Below, one piece after another: positions 17,615-27,382 of a stretch of 64,000 nt of DNA. The DNA lies in the NCBI GenBank assembly GCA_963784065.1, contig CAWAQA010000003.1, forward strand, positions 372,001 to 436,000. Direction: 5' to 3'. The stretch's first letter is position 1, and every line of letters begins with the position of its first letter. The translations under genes were made by a program, and so were the position numbers. The DNA comes from CAWAQA01 sp963784065. Lineage in GTDB: Bacteria; Acidobacteriota; Vicinamibacteria; Vicinamibacterales; UBA2999. The notes under the pieces were generated by a model. The model did no database searches. It was not told the DNA's origin and worked only from the letters and a program-made list of their open reading frames with translations.

Positions 17615-19563
17615 ATGCTTTCGTCACACTGGCGGCCGCACGCTTTGGCGCTGGCAGGCTACGTGGTGGTGGCGCTCGCCTTCGTCTGGCCGCTTCCCCT
17701 CAATCTCGGCACGCACCTGACGGGTCCGCCTGGCGGAGACACAGGGGTCTACGTGTGGAACCAGTGGGTATTCCAGCACGAGATCCTCGAGCATCGGCAC
17801 TTGCCGTACTTCACCGAGCGGATCTTCGCACTCGGCCGCCGGACGAATCTCAGCCTTCACAACTACACGACCTTCCAGAATCTCCTCGCGCTGCCGCTCG
17901 TCGGCTTCCTCGGCGTCATTGCCACCTTCAACGCCGTCTACCTGTTCATGACCGTGCTGACCGCGTACATGGGGTTCCTGCTGGCACGCCATGTCACCGG
18001 CGGCGTCGCGGAGTCATGGCTCGCAGGCCTCGTGTTCGCGTGGAGCCCCTCGCTCGTCACGCGTGGAATGGGACACTTCAGCGTCGCGGCGGCGGCGCCG
18101 CTCGCCGCCTTCATGCTCGTCCTCCTGCGGACCGCCGAACGTGAGCGGATGCGCGACGCGGTCCTGCTCGGCGTCACGGTGTGGTGGGCCGCCAGCACCG
18201 ACGTCTACTTCGCGGTTTACTGCCTGCTCATCGCCGCGGTGTTCCTGTGCGCCCGCACGGTCACCGTGCAGCGGTCGGCGAGGTTACCGCACCGCCGGGT
18301 GCCGTGGGCGCTCGACGTGATGCTGCTCTGCGTGGCGGGGCTCGTCCTCGCCATGATCGTGAGCGGCGGCTGGCAGTTCAACTTCCTGGGTCGCGTCGCC
18401 CGTGTCCGAAGCCTCAACACACCGGTCCTCTTCCTGACCGCCCTCGGGCTCCTCCGGACGGCGTGGCACTACCGCACGCGGCTGGCACACGTGGACAGCC
18501 CGCACGCCTGGCGCACGTTCCGGCTGGCGACGATCGCGGGGGTGTTTGCGGCGGTCATGCTGGCGCCCGTCCTCTACGCCGTGACCCTGCGTATTGCAGA
18601 GGACGGCTTCGACCGCCAACGGACGTTCTGGCGCAGCAGCCCGCGCGGTGTCGACCTCATTTCCTTTGCGCTGCCCAACCCGAATCATCCCCTGAGCCCG
18701 GACATGTATCCGGGAGTTCCTGACCCCGCGGCCCGACGCCTATCCCGAGAACGTCGCCTCCTTCTCCTTCGTCGTCATCGGCGTCGTGGCGGTGGCGTGG
18801 AGAGCGGGATGGCGGATTCCGCGATTGTGGGCTGGCTTCGCGGCGCTCTTCGCGCTGCTCTCCCTCGGACCGTTCGTGCAAGTCGCCGGGATGAATACCT
18901 ACATCCCGGGACCGTGGGCGCTCCTCCGTTATGTGCCGCTGCTTGGGCTCGCGCGTACGCCGGCGCGATTCACGACGGTGCTGATGCTGATGCTGGCCGT
19001 GCTGTTTGCCGCGGCGCTGTGCTGGCTGGCGTCGCGGCTGCCGTCGCGACGGCGCGCGATTCTGGCCGGCGTCACGGCGCTGCTCCTCTTCGAGTTGCTG
19101 CCCGTCCCGCGGGTGCTGTATTCCGCGGAAGTGCCCGCGCGTGTATCGACACATCGCGGCAGCTCCGGACGATACCCGCGTGCTGGAGTTGCCGTTCGGG
19201 GTGCGTGACGGCACGTCGAGCGTCGGCAATTTCACCGCGCGTTCGCAGTTCTTCCAGACCTATCACCACAAGATGTTGATCGGCGGCTACCTGTCCCGCG
19301 TATCCCGCCGCAGGATTTCAGAGATCCGCCGGTACGAAATGCTCGACGCCCTCATCACCCTCAGCGAGGGCGTGCCGCTCGGCCCCGGCCGCGCGGCACG
19401 CCTGATCGAGGACGGGCCCTCATTCGCGAAGCGCTCCCGGGTTGACTTCGTGGTGATCGACTGCGCCCGCGCCCCGCAGGCGCTGCGTGAGTTCGCGATA
19501 AAGGCATTCCAGCTGCGCCACGTCGAAACGGACCGAGACTTCGAGCTGTACCGCACACCATAG
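17615..19563 (+). CDS. Large polytopic membrane protein, glycosyltransferase-C-like (two frameshifts)
   Basis: About 649 residues with roughly ten to twelve membrane segments and a soluble C-terminal domain of about 130 residues (LELPFGVRDGTSSVGNF to DFVVIDCARAP). A short acidic loop after TM1 (GPPGGDTGVYVWNQWVF) resembles the catalytic loop of GT-C glycosyltransferases and YfhO-like proteins. The family is not certain. Coding changes frame near 18710 and 19137. At both places removing one base from a short C or G run restores conserved reading (EFLTPRPDAYPENVASFSF and VYRHIAAAPDDTRV). A REP array follows the stop directly. Confidence 0.7.
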
Positions 19564-19570
19564 GATCTTC

Positions 19571-19790
19571 CGGCTGAAGCCGGAAGCCACGTGGACAGGC
19601 TGACGCCGGAAGCATGTGGACAGGCGCTGAAGCCGGAAGCACGCGGGAGCGGCTGAAGCCGCAAGCCACTGGAGAAGAGGCTGAAGCCGCAGGCCACTGG
19701 AACCGGCTCGAGCCGGAAAGCCCCTGGCAGGGACTGATAGTCCTGTGGCTTCCGGCTTTGGCCGGAAGTACACTGAAGCCGCATGCATCC
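19571..19790. repeat. Tandem REP array of six 26-28-bp units plus inverted copy
   Basis: CTGAAGCCGGAAGCCAC-type units begin at 19574, 19600, 19627, 19653, 19681 and 19707. An inverted unit (GTGGCTTCCGGC, 19745-19770) and a final partial unit at 19773 follow. The final unit contains the ppa start codon. Spacers between cores are similar (GTGGACAGG, GGGAGCGG, TGGAGAAGAGG). Confidence 0.9.
19769..19774 (+). promoter_or_regulatory. Candidate -10 (TACACT) for ppa within the repeat array
   Basis: TACACT lies eight bases before the ppa ATG and there is no Shine-Dalgarno sequence. If real, the promoter is formed by the last repeat copies. Confidence 0.35.
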
Positions 19791-20331
19791 CTGGCACGAC
19801 AGCTACGTGGACGACGCCATCGTCGGGAGCGCGTTCCCCGTCGTGATCGAGATCCCCAAAGGCAGCAAGAACAAGTACGAGCTGGACAAGGAAACGGGGC
19901 TGCTCCGTCTCGATCGCGTCCTCTACAGCGCCGTGCACTATCCCGCCGACTACGGCTTCATCCCGCGCACCTATTGTGACGATGGAGATCCGCTCGACGC
20001 GCTGGTGCTTGGGCAGGAGCCCGTCTATCCCCTCACCATCGTCGAAGCGCGCGCGATTGGCGTGATGCGCATGCGCGACGAGAAGGGCATCGACGACAAG
20101 ATCGTGGCGGTCAGCGTGCACGACCCTGCGTTTGCCGATTTCACCGACAAGGCGCAGCTTCCCGGCCATCTGCTGCGGGAATTGCGGCGTTTCTTCGAGG
20201 ACTACAAGGCGCTCGAGCACAAACAGGTCATCGTCGAGGACTTGCTCGGTCCCGAGCAGGCCGTTCGCATCATCAGAGACGCGCTGGAGCTCTACCGGCG
20301 CTTGCGGCGAGGCGAGTTACTGCGCGCCTGA
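19783..20331 (+). CDS. ppa: Inorganic pyrophosphatase, family I
   Basis: A 182-residue soluble enzyme hydrolysing pyrophosphate to phosphate. Family I residues are present: VVIEIPKGSKNKYELDKETG, VHYPADYGFIPRTYCDDGDPLDALVL with the metal-binding aspartate cluster, and FFEDYKALEHKQV near the C terminus. The length is standard. The ATG lies inside the final unit of a REP array. The kinase gene begins about 10 bp after the stop, so the two may share a transcript although no functional link is known. Confidence 0.95.
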   Translation: MHPWHDSYVDDAIVGSAFPVVIEIPKGSKNKYELDKETGLLRLDRVLYSAVHYPADYGFIPRTYCDDGDPLDALVLGQEPVYPLTIVEARAIGVMRMRDEKGIDDKIVAVSVHDPAFADFTDKAQLPGHLLRELRRFFEDYKALEHKQVIVEDLLGPEQAVRIIRDALELYRRLRRGELLRA

Positions 20332-20341
20332 TGCGACGCCA

Positions 20342-21926
20342 GTGGCCGATCTGTTAGCCTCGTTCGATCCACCTGCGAACGCTTCCCCCGAGGAGCTGCG
20401 CATCCGCCTTCGCGCGCTCGCGGCACTGGTGTCTCGCGCACCCGTGCCGATCGCGGTGGCTCACGACGTCGGCTGCCGGTTCATCTCGGCCAACGCTGCA
20501 CTGGCGCGGCTGCTCGGCCTCGATCCTGCCAGCCAACATCTCGCTGACCCCGCCTCCCGGCGAGCCGGTGCCTTACCGCATCCAGCGCGGTGGGCGCGAC
20601 GTGCCCGACGACGCGCTCCCGATGCAGTACGCAATCGCCCACCGCAGCCACGTGACCAACGACATCGAGATCGTCCGCGCCGACGGCACCGTCGCATACG
20701 TCCAGAACGACGTGGAGCCGCTCTACGACGCGCACGGCGAAGTCTGCGGGTGCGTGAGCGTTTGCGTTGACCTGACGGAGCACAAGCGTGTCCAGGACGC
20801 GCTGCGCGAGGCGGATCGCCGCAAGGACGAATTCCTCGCCACCTTGTCGCACGAGCTGCGCAACCCGCTCGCGCCCATCCGCAATGCGCTCGAAGTGCTG
20901 CGAATGGCGGGCAACGACCCGGTCCGCGCCGAGCGCGCCCACGCCATCATGGAACGGCAGCTGCGGCAGCTCGTTCGCATCACCGACGAGCTCCTCGACG
21001 TGTCGCGCATCACGCGCAACCGGATGGAGCTGCGGCGGGAGCGAGCCGACCTGCGAACGATCGTGCACAGCGCGCTCGAAACGATGCAGCCGCTGATCGA
21101 CGCGGCCGGGCATGTCGTGCGGATCAAGGAGCCCGAGGCGCCGGTGTGGGTCGACGCCGACTTCACCCGCCTCGCGCAGGCGTTCGGGGCACTCCTCAAC
21201 AACGCCACCAAGTACACCGATCGCGGCGGGCTGATCGAGGTGACCGCCCGGATCGAGCGCGGGTCGGCCGTGGTGGCGATCGCGGATTCAGGGATCGGCA
21301 TCAAGGCCACCGAGCTGCCGCGCATTTTCGACATGTTCATGCAGGCCGACCATGCGCTCGACCGCGCGCGCGGCGGGCTCGGTATCGGCCTGACGCTCTC
21401 CCGGCGGCTGATCGAGCTGCACGGCGGGTCGCTCGAAGCACGCAGCCGCGGCATCGGCCACGGCAGCACGTTCCTCGCGCGGCTGCCGCTCGCCGACGCA
21501 CCGGCGATCGTGCCGCCGGATCCTGCCGTGCGCGGCGAGCGCCGCAAATCGGTGCGATGCCGGGTGCTGGTCGCCGAGGATATCCCGGACGCGGCCGAGA
21601 TGATGCGGATGATGCTGGACTTCATGGGCCACGAGGTTCGCGTCGCGGCCGACGGTGTGCAGGCCGTCGCCATGGCGAAGCAGTTCCGGCCGCAGGTCGC
21701 GTTGCTCGACATCGGCATGCCGCGCATGGACGGCTACGAAGCCGGGCGCCTGATCCGGGCCGCACTCGGCCCTGAGGTGCTCATGGTGGCGCTCACGGGC
21801 TGGGGACAGGAAGAGGACCAGCGCCGCGCGACCGAAGCGGGATTCGACCTGCACCTGACCAAACCGGCGGAGCCCCACGTGCTCGAAGCGCTCATCGCCA
21901 GCCGCGCGCCGCGCGAGCGCCGTTGA
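20342..21926 (+). CDS. PAS-histidine kinase-receiver hybrid (one frameshift near 20532)
   Basis: A cytoplasmic hybrid kinase of about 528 residues with no membrane segment. A PAS domain (about 25-140, ending CGCVSVCVDLTEHKR) is followed by HisKA (LSHELRNPLAPIRNALEVLR), HATPase (NNATKYT, DSGIGI, GLGIGLTLSRRLIELHGG) and a C-terminal receiver with acidic VAEDIPDA, phosphoacceptor VALLDIGMPRMDG and LTKPAEP. GTG 20342 is the likely start. The frame shifts near 20532, where one extra C in GCCAGCCAAC separates NISLTPPPGEP from the PAS. No partner output regulator is adjacent. Confidence 0.85.
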
Positions 21927-22082
21927 CCGGACGCTCGCGACTTACATGGGTTGATATTGACGACGCGCAGACTCGATGGAGGTGTCGAAGCCATCGATGT
22001 GGGGCACGTGACTGAGTGATCTCAACACGAAACAGCTGTGTTAAAAGACGGCTGGCGCCTTGCTTGGACCGTTATGCGGGAC

Positions 22083-23350
22083 ATGACCCACGACACGCTT
22101 GCCATCATTCTCGGCGGGGGCCAGGGTTCCCGCCTGTTCCCGCTCACGGCGACGCGGTCGAAGCCGGCCGTGCCGATCGGCGGCAAGTACCGCCTGATCG
22201 ACGTGCCCATCAGTAGCTGCCTGCATGCCGACATCCGGCGCATCTTCGTCCTGACGCAGTTCAATTCGGCCTCGCTCAATCGTCACATCTCGAACACCTA
22301 TCGCCTCGATCACTTCTCCGGCGGTTTCGTCGAGATCCTCGCGGCCGAACAGACGCCCGACAACCCGCACTGGTTCCAGGGCACGGCTGACGCCGTGCGC
22401 CAGGCGGTGCGGCATTTCGAAAGGCACCCGGCCGAGTACTACCTCATCCTCGCCGGCGACCATCTCTATCGGATGGATTACTGCGAGCTCGTCGACGCCC
22501 ACAAAGCGCAGAAGGCGGACATCACCATCGCGGCGCAGCCGGTCGATCCCGAGACCGCGACGCAGATGGGCATCTTCCGCTTCGACACCGACGGCCGCAT
22601 CGTCGCCTTCGAAGAGAAGCCGAAGCCGCCGCGGCTGCAGGAGATCGGACGAAGCATCCCGCCGGGCGCCGACGTTCGCGCCGCACAGCGACGAGCAGCC
22701 GTTCATGGCGTCGATGGGCGTCTACGTGTTCTCCAGGCAGATCCTGCTCGACATGCTCGAGCGCGAGGCGGGGATTGATTTCGGCCGCGAGCTGATCCCG
22801 GGTGCGCTCGAGGCGTTCAAGGTGAAGCCCTTCCTCTACCGCGGGTTCTGGGCCGACGTCGGCACGATCGAGTCGTTCTATGACGCGAACGTCATGCTGG
22901 GCAAGTCCTCGTCGCCGTTCCGGTTCTGGGACGTGAACAAGCCCATTTACACGCACCTGCGCCACCTGCCAGGGTCCCGCCTGACCGACTGCCGCGTCCG
23001 CGATTCCGTCGTGGACGACGGCTGCTTCCTCGATCGGTGCCACGTCGAGGAGTCGGTCGTCGGCATCCGCACGCACATCCAGAACGGCTCGCGAATCTAC
23101 GCGCTCGGTGCTGCTCGGCGCGGACTTCTACGAGGACATGGTGACCGCCGACGGGGGTCCATCGCTCGGCATCGGCCGCGATGTGGTGCTCGACCGCGTC
23201 ATCATCGACAAGAACGCCCGAATCGGCGACGGCGCGCGTCTGGTGAACGAGAAGAAGGTCGAAGAAGCGGATGGCGACGGCTACTACATCCGCGGCGGAA
23301 TCATCGTTGTGCCGAAGGGCGGCGTCATCCCGCCGGGGACCGTGGTCTGA
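22083..23350 (+). CDS. glgC: Glucose-1-phosphate adenylyltransferase (two frameshifts)
   Basis: ADP-glucose pyrophosphorylase makes ADP-glucose for glycogen synthesis. The N-terminal nucleotidyltransferase domain has ILGGGQGSRLFPLTATRSKP, YRLIDVPISSCL, QGTADAVRQ and LAGDHLYRMDY. The C-terminal left-handed beta-helix has CRVRDSVVDDGCFLDRC, GRDVVLDRVIIDKNARIGDG and GGIIVVPKGGVIPPGTVV. The sequence looks closer to the plant/cyanobacterial subtype than to E. coli GlgC. Frame changes occur near 22673 (extra G in GACGTTCGCG) and near 23103. An ATG at 22074 is an alternative start. Other glycogen genes are not in the window. Confidence 0.9.
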
Positions 23351-23467
23351 ACAGGGTCGGCGAAATCGGCCTTCGACCGCCGGTGCAGTCTCGCTGACGA
23401 TTGTCGGTGCAATCTGCCGCCGTTCGTCGGTGCACCGACACCGCGAAGCCACCCGACCCCACGGGCC

Positions 23468-25936
23468 TCAATTCACGAACTGCGGACGCGAGGTGGCCAG
23501 CGACGACTCGATGCGCGTGCGCAGCTGTTGCAGCGTATCCGCCGAACCCGCGAAGAGGTCGTCGGGATAGCGGCTCTGCGCGATCATGGCCTTGTAAATG
23601 ATGTCGGCGTGGTAGAGGTTCAGGCCGAGGCCTGCGAGGTACTGCAGGCGCAGGTTACGGTCCGTGTTGATGATGCCGTCGCGCAGCCAGCCCGACATGT
23701 CGGATGAACGGCCGGCGTATGTGCCGAACAGCTCAACGGCCGAATTGATCCCGATCTCGCTCAGCGAGCGGCGAACGGCGTCGTTGGCGGGATCCGACAG
23801 CCGCTGCTGCACGCGATCGACGTCGATCTTGCGCGCGTCGAGCTGACCGAAGAGGACCAGGTCGTAGCCCTGCCCGTTGACGGTGTTGGCGAACACCGCC
23901 CCGTTCGGAAACGCCTCGAGGAACGTCGCGATCTCGGACTTCACGGCAGCCTCGTTGCTCTCGTACAGCTGCACGAACAGCGTCACGACGCCGCCGGGGT
24001 TGAGGTGATCCTTGACCTCCTGGAAGAACTCGCGCGTATACAGGGTCGCCGCGCCCTTGACCCACGGGTCCAGCGGATCAGACGTCACCGCGTCGAACTT
24101 CTCGTCCGTCGTCAGCAGGTAGTGGCGCGCATCGTCGAGGTGGATGCGGACTTTCGGGTTCCGGACGACGTCGAAGTTGTGCTCGGCGAAATGTGTCGAG
24201 ACGACCTGCGGGACGAGCGGCTCGATCTCGGCAATGGTCTGGTCCTTCACCAGCGGATCGATCGACACGGCGCCGGCGGTGACGCCCGCGCCACAGCCGA
24301 TGACGAGCACCTTCTGCGGATTGTCGGGGACCAGCGTCGTAATGTGGCCCAGCATCCGCTGCAGCCGCATGTCCTGCGGCTCGCTCGAGGCCTGAATCTT
24401 CCCGGCGTTGTGGTAGTTCAGCGTGCCGCTCGGCGTCCGCGTGACGGCGACGGCCGCCGTCACGCCCTCACCCACGTACACGATCTCGTTCAACCCCACC
24501 CAGGTAGCCGAATAGCGTCCGTGTGCGACCAGCAGCCCGGGCAGCGGCGGAACGGCGCGTGACACGAGTGTGGCGAACAGCGCCGCAGCCAGGGCGGTGA
24601 TCCAGGCGCGCGTGCGCGCGCGGCCGGTCATCTCGTTTCCGACCGGCACCAGCATCAGCAGGCCTGAAAGCAGCGCCACGCTGATGAGCGTCCGCTGCGC
24701 AACCTGGCTGCCGAAGGTGCCGATGAGGAAGAGGCTGGTCACGACGGCGCCGATGATGGCGCCGACGGTGTTGGCCGCGTAGACGCCGCCGACCAGGCGC
24801 GCCGGGTCCGGCTCGCGATCCGCGACCGCCGCGAGCGCAAGCGGAAAGCTCGCGCCCCACAGCAGCGCGCCCGGCAGGATGACCCAGATGGCGCGAAGGA
24901 TGTCGAGCTGAAGGTTGTAGGAGATGTCCGTCGAGATTGCCGGGTTGATGGGCCAATACGGCATCGATCCCGTCGAGTAGGCAGCCCAGGCCAGCGCGCC
25001 GCACAGCAGCAGCTGGCACACGCCGAGGGCCGTCCGCGCGCTCGTTACGCGCCGCGCCAGCTCGGCGCCGACGGTGCTGCCGATGCCCAGGCCGACGAGG
25101 AACACCGCGAGGATCATCGAAAACGTGTAAACCGTGCCGCCGAACAGCAGCGACAGCACCCGCGCCCACACGACCTGGCTGCCAAGCGCCGTCAATCCCG
25201 AGAGCGCGATCGTCACATAGACCAGCCGCGTGCTCCCGCTCGCGAAGCTTGTCGCCGTCCTCACGAACAGCGGCGGCGCATAGGGGGTGCGAGTGGATAT
25301 CAGGATCGCGAGCACGGCCACGAGGACGTTCAGCGCCACCGCGGCGAAGGTGGCCATCCACATGTCGTAGACGCGGAGCAGGTAAAAACCGGCGAGCACG
25401 CTGCCGGCCACGGCGCCTGCGAGGTTTCCAGCGTAGAAGTAGCCGAGCCACGAGACGCCGGTCGGCGTCGCCTCGACCCAGCGGGCGATCGCAGGCAGCG
25501 TGGCGCCCATCAGGATCGTCGGGGGAAGCAGGCAGATGCTGGCCACGAGCGCCCGCAGGATCACGCTCGCCTGGCCGGTGCCGGCGATCCTCGTGTATGC
25601 CTCGCCAATCACCGGCACGCCGTACAGCACGGCGATACCGCACACGCCAATGCCAAACTCGAGGCAGGCGTAGACGTTCAGCGGGTGGTGCCGGGCATCG
25701 ATGAACCGTGGCAGCAAGAGGCTGCCCAGACACATGCCGGCCATGAAGATCCCCAACAGGATGCCCAACGAAACGGCGGACGACCCGACGGAGAGCTGCA
25801 GGAGCTGGAACCAGACGACCTCATAGATAAGTGCGGCGCAGCCTGATCCGACAAACAGCAGCAGGAGCGCCGGAAGCCAGCGCTGAGCCACCTCGAGGCC
25901 GGCTGCGGGCCTCGGGATCTGTTCAATCTGGGTCAT
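23468..25936 (-). CDS. Polytopic membrane protein fused to a spermidine-synthase-like domain
   Basis: An 822-residue fusion. The N-terminal 480 or so residues contain about twelve to fourteen membrane segments in MFS-like order (GSGCAALIYEVVWFQLLQL, MGATLPAIARWV and a second similar half). The C-terminal 300 residues are a SAM-type Rossmann domain of the polyamine aminopropyltransferase family, with VLVIGCGAGVTAGAV, EIEPLVPQ, DDARHYL and AVTSDPLDPWVKG. Such fusions are common in environmental bacteria; their product is unproven and need not be a polyamine. A TAGTAT hexamer lies 9 bases before the start. The frame is intact over 2.4 kb. Confidence 0.85.
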   Translation of the reverse strand: MTQIEQIPRPAAGLEVAQRWLPALLLLFVGSGCAALIYEVVWFQLLQLSVGSSAVSLGILLGIFMAGMCLGSLLLPRFIDARHHPLNVYACLEFGIGVCGIAVLYGVPVIGEAYTRIAGTGQASVILRALVASICLLPPTILMGATLPAIARWVEATPTGVSWLGYFYAGNLAGAVAGSVLAGFYLLRVYDMWMATFAAVALNVLVAVLAILISTRTPYAPPLFVRTATSFASGSTRLVYVTIALSGLTALGSQVVWARVLSLLFGGTVYTFSMILAVFLVGLGIGSTVGAELARRVTSARTALGVCQLLLCGALAWAAYSTGSMPYWPINPAISTDISYNLQLDILRAIWVILPGALLWGASFPLALAAVADREPDPARLVGGVYAANTVGAIIGAVVTSLFLIGTFGSQVAQRTLISVALLSGLLMLVPVGNEMTGRARTRAWITALAAALFATLVSRAVPPLPGLLVAHGRYSATWVGLNEIVYVGEGVTAAVAVTRTPSGTLNYHNAGKIQASSEPQDMRLQRMLGHITTLVPDNPQKVLVIGCGAGVTAGAVSIDPLVKDQTIAEIEPLVPQVVSTHFAEHNFDVVRNPKVRIHLDDARHYLLTTDEKFDAVTSDPLDPWVKGAATLYTREFFQEVKDHLNPGGVVTLFVQLYESNEAAVKSEIATFLEAFPNGAVFANTVNGQGYDLVLFGQLDARKIDVDRVQQRLSDPANDAVRRSLSEIGINSAVELFGTYAGRSSDMSGWLRDGIINTDRNLRLQYLAGLGLNLYHADIIYKAMIAQSRYPDDLFAGSADTLQQLRTRIESSLATSRPQFVN

Positions 25937-25945
25937 TGGCTGCGA

Positions 25946-25951
25946 ATACTA
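25946..25951 (-). promoter_or_regulatory. Candidate -10 (TAGTAT) for the fused spermidine synthase gene
   Basis: On the minus strand TAGTAT is separated from ATG 25936 by nine bases (TCGCAGCCA), with no Shine-Dalgarno sequence. Confidence 0.4.
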
Positions 25952-26200
25952 TCAGAGGCGGCCGAGTAGGAAGGCGACGAGCGCGGGGACGATTCACGCA
26001 CGCGGGAGGCGTCCATTTCCGAGCGGTACAGGGCGATCAACGAACCGCATCGAACGGACGGCGTCGCGTGCGGCGCTTCCTCCCATCCTCGCCGTCGTCG
26101 GCTCACCTCACTTTTGTAACTCGCGACCTGATTCAGGGACAGCGGGCATCGCATGGAACGGCTGACCATGATGGTCCAGACCACGGTATGAGTCGTGTGG

Positions 26201-26206
26201 GATAAT
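26201..26206 (+). promoter_or_regulatory. Candidate leaderless -10 (GATAAT) 6 bases before the CheY-like gene
   Basis: GTGGGATAAT-TGGCGA-ATG: the spacing would place transcription start at or beside the start codon. Confidence 0.45.
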
Positions 26207-26212
26207 TGGCGA

Positions 26213-26629
26213 ATGTCGCGCACAGACGAGCTGCCGCTGCGGGCAGAACGCCAGCGGCCACTTGTCCTCATCGTGGAGGATCAGTCGGAATTGCGTCAGT
26301 TGTACGCAGAGCAGTTTTCAATATCCGGGTTCGACGTGATCGAAGCGGGCAACGGCGCCGACGCCATCGAGCACGGCACGACGCACGTGCCGGATGTCGT
26401 CTTGATGGACCTCAGCCTCCCCGTGGTAGACGGATGGGAGGCCACGCGGCGCCTGAAGAACGACTCGCGTACGGCGCACATCCCGGTGGTTGCGCTCACC
26501 GCTCATGACGGTTCCGGCGAGCTGCAGCGCGCGACCCGCGCCGGCTGCGACTGGTTCGTCCCCAAGCCCTGCCCCCCTGACGCCCTGATCACCGAGGTCC
26601 GGCGCGTCCTCGCCGGCCGTCCGTCGTAA
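26213..26629 (+). CDS. Single-domain response regulator (CheY-like)
   Basis: A 138-residue stand-alone receiver domain after a 20-residue polar N terminus. The phosphorylation site is complete: acidic VEDQSE, phosphoacceptor in VVLMDLSLPVVDGWEA, Thr/Ala switch VALTAHD and Lys in FVPKPCPPDAL. No output domain follows, so it must act by protein contact or phosphotransfer. It lies 56 bp before another response regulator with its own likely promoter. Its cognate kinase is unknown; the hybrid kinase at 20342 is one candidate. Confidence 0.85.
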   Translation: MSRTDELPLRAERQRPLVLIVEDQSELRQLYAEQFSISGFDVIEAGNGADAIEHGTTHVPDVVLMDLSLPVVDGWEATRRLKNDSRTAHIPVVALTAHDGSGELQRATRAGCDWFVPKPCPPDALITEVRRVLAGRPS

Positions 26630-26673
26630 CGCACATTTAACGCCGACGTCACCGGGCGGAAACGCCGGTTCAC

Positions 26674-26679
26674 TACCGT
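26674..26679 (+). promoter_or_regulatory. Candidate leaderless -10 (TACCGT) 6 bases before GTG 26686
   Basis: TACCGT-GAAGCG-GTG has the same 6-base spacing seen at 26213, 59628 and 59669. Confidence 0.3.
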
Positions 26680-26685
26680 GAAGCG

Positions 26686-27381
26686 GTGCCATCTTCACGT
26701 GTCCTCGTGGTCGAGGACGAGCAGGACATCGCCGGGCTCATCAAGCACACCCTCGAACGCGACGGCGACATGGCCATCGACGTGGTGTCCACGGGTGACG
26801 CCGCCTTGAAGGCGGTGAGCGAGCGAGCGCCCGATCTCCTGATCCTCGACCTGAATCTTCCGGTGCTGGGCGGCCTCGAAGTGTGCCGAATCCTGCGCTC
26901 ACGCCCTGCGACCTCGCGTGTGCCGATCATCATGGTGACGGCGCGAACGAGCGAAGGGGATCGCGTCGTCGGCCTCGACGTGGGCGCCGACGACTACATC
27001 ACCAAGCCATTCAGCCTGCGCGAGCTGTCGGCGCGAGTCCGCGCCGCACTGCGGCGGGGACGTCCCGACGATCGGGCGGCCCAACTCAGCGAGATCTACC
27101 GCGGCAAGCATCTCACCGCGGACTTCGATGCCGTGTCAGTCACCGTGAATGGCGCGCAGGTGCGGCTGACCCGCCGCGAGTTCGAGCTGCTCCGATACCT
27201 GGTGGAGAATCGCAATCGCGTGCTTTCCCGCGATCGGCTGCTCGAACGCGTCTGGGGCTACGAACGGATGGTCGAGACCCGCTCGGTCGACGTCCATGTG
27301 GGCCGGCTCCGCGCCAAGCTCGGCTTTGCCGGCCAGCAGATAGAGACGGTGGTCGGGCTGGGCTACCGGTTCGTCGAGTAG
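26686..27381 (+). CDS. OmpR/PhoB-family response regulator (orphan)
   Basis: A 231-residue two-domain regulator. The receiver has VVEDEQDIAG, the phosphoacceptor in LLILDLNLPVLGG and KPFSL; the winged helix has LTRREFELLRYLVENRNRVL and ETRSVDVHVGRLRAKLG. It starts with GTG. It is similar in layout to PhoB at 8037 but has no kinase beside it. Its DNA targets may include the 11-bp direct repeat at 27656-27674 just downstream, which is the spacing OmpR/PhoB proteins recognise; that is inference. Confidence 0.88.
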   Translation: MPSSRVLVVEDEQDIAGLIKHTLERDGDMAIDVVSTGDAALKAVSERAPDLLILDLNLPVLGGLEVCRILRSRPATSRVPIIMVTARTSEGDRVVGLDVGADDYITKPFSLRELSARVRAALRRGRPDDRAAQLSEIYRGKHLTADFDAVSVTVNGAQVRLTRREFELLRYLVENRNRVLSRDRLLERVWGYERMVETRSVDVHVGRLRAKLGFAGQQIETVVGLGYRFVE

Positions 27382-27382
27382 G

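Noticed and set aside
19571..19790. CRISPR array
   Set aside because: Units are 26-28 bp head to tail with no unique 30-40-bp spacers and the last is inverted; core is a REP palindrome and no cas gene is present.
20132..20770. Separate small protein between ppa and the hybrid kinase
   Set aside because: Its useful part (FDPPANASPEELRIRLRALA to LDPAS) is the kinase N terminus joined through a one-base insertion near 20532.
25933..26271. 112-codon minus-strand frame in the gap before the CheY-like gene
   Set aside because: Ser/Arg-rich without conserved pattern, overlaps the CheY-like start and the candidate promoters on both sides.
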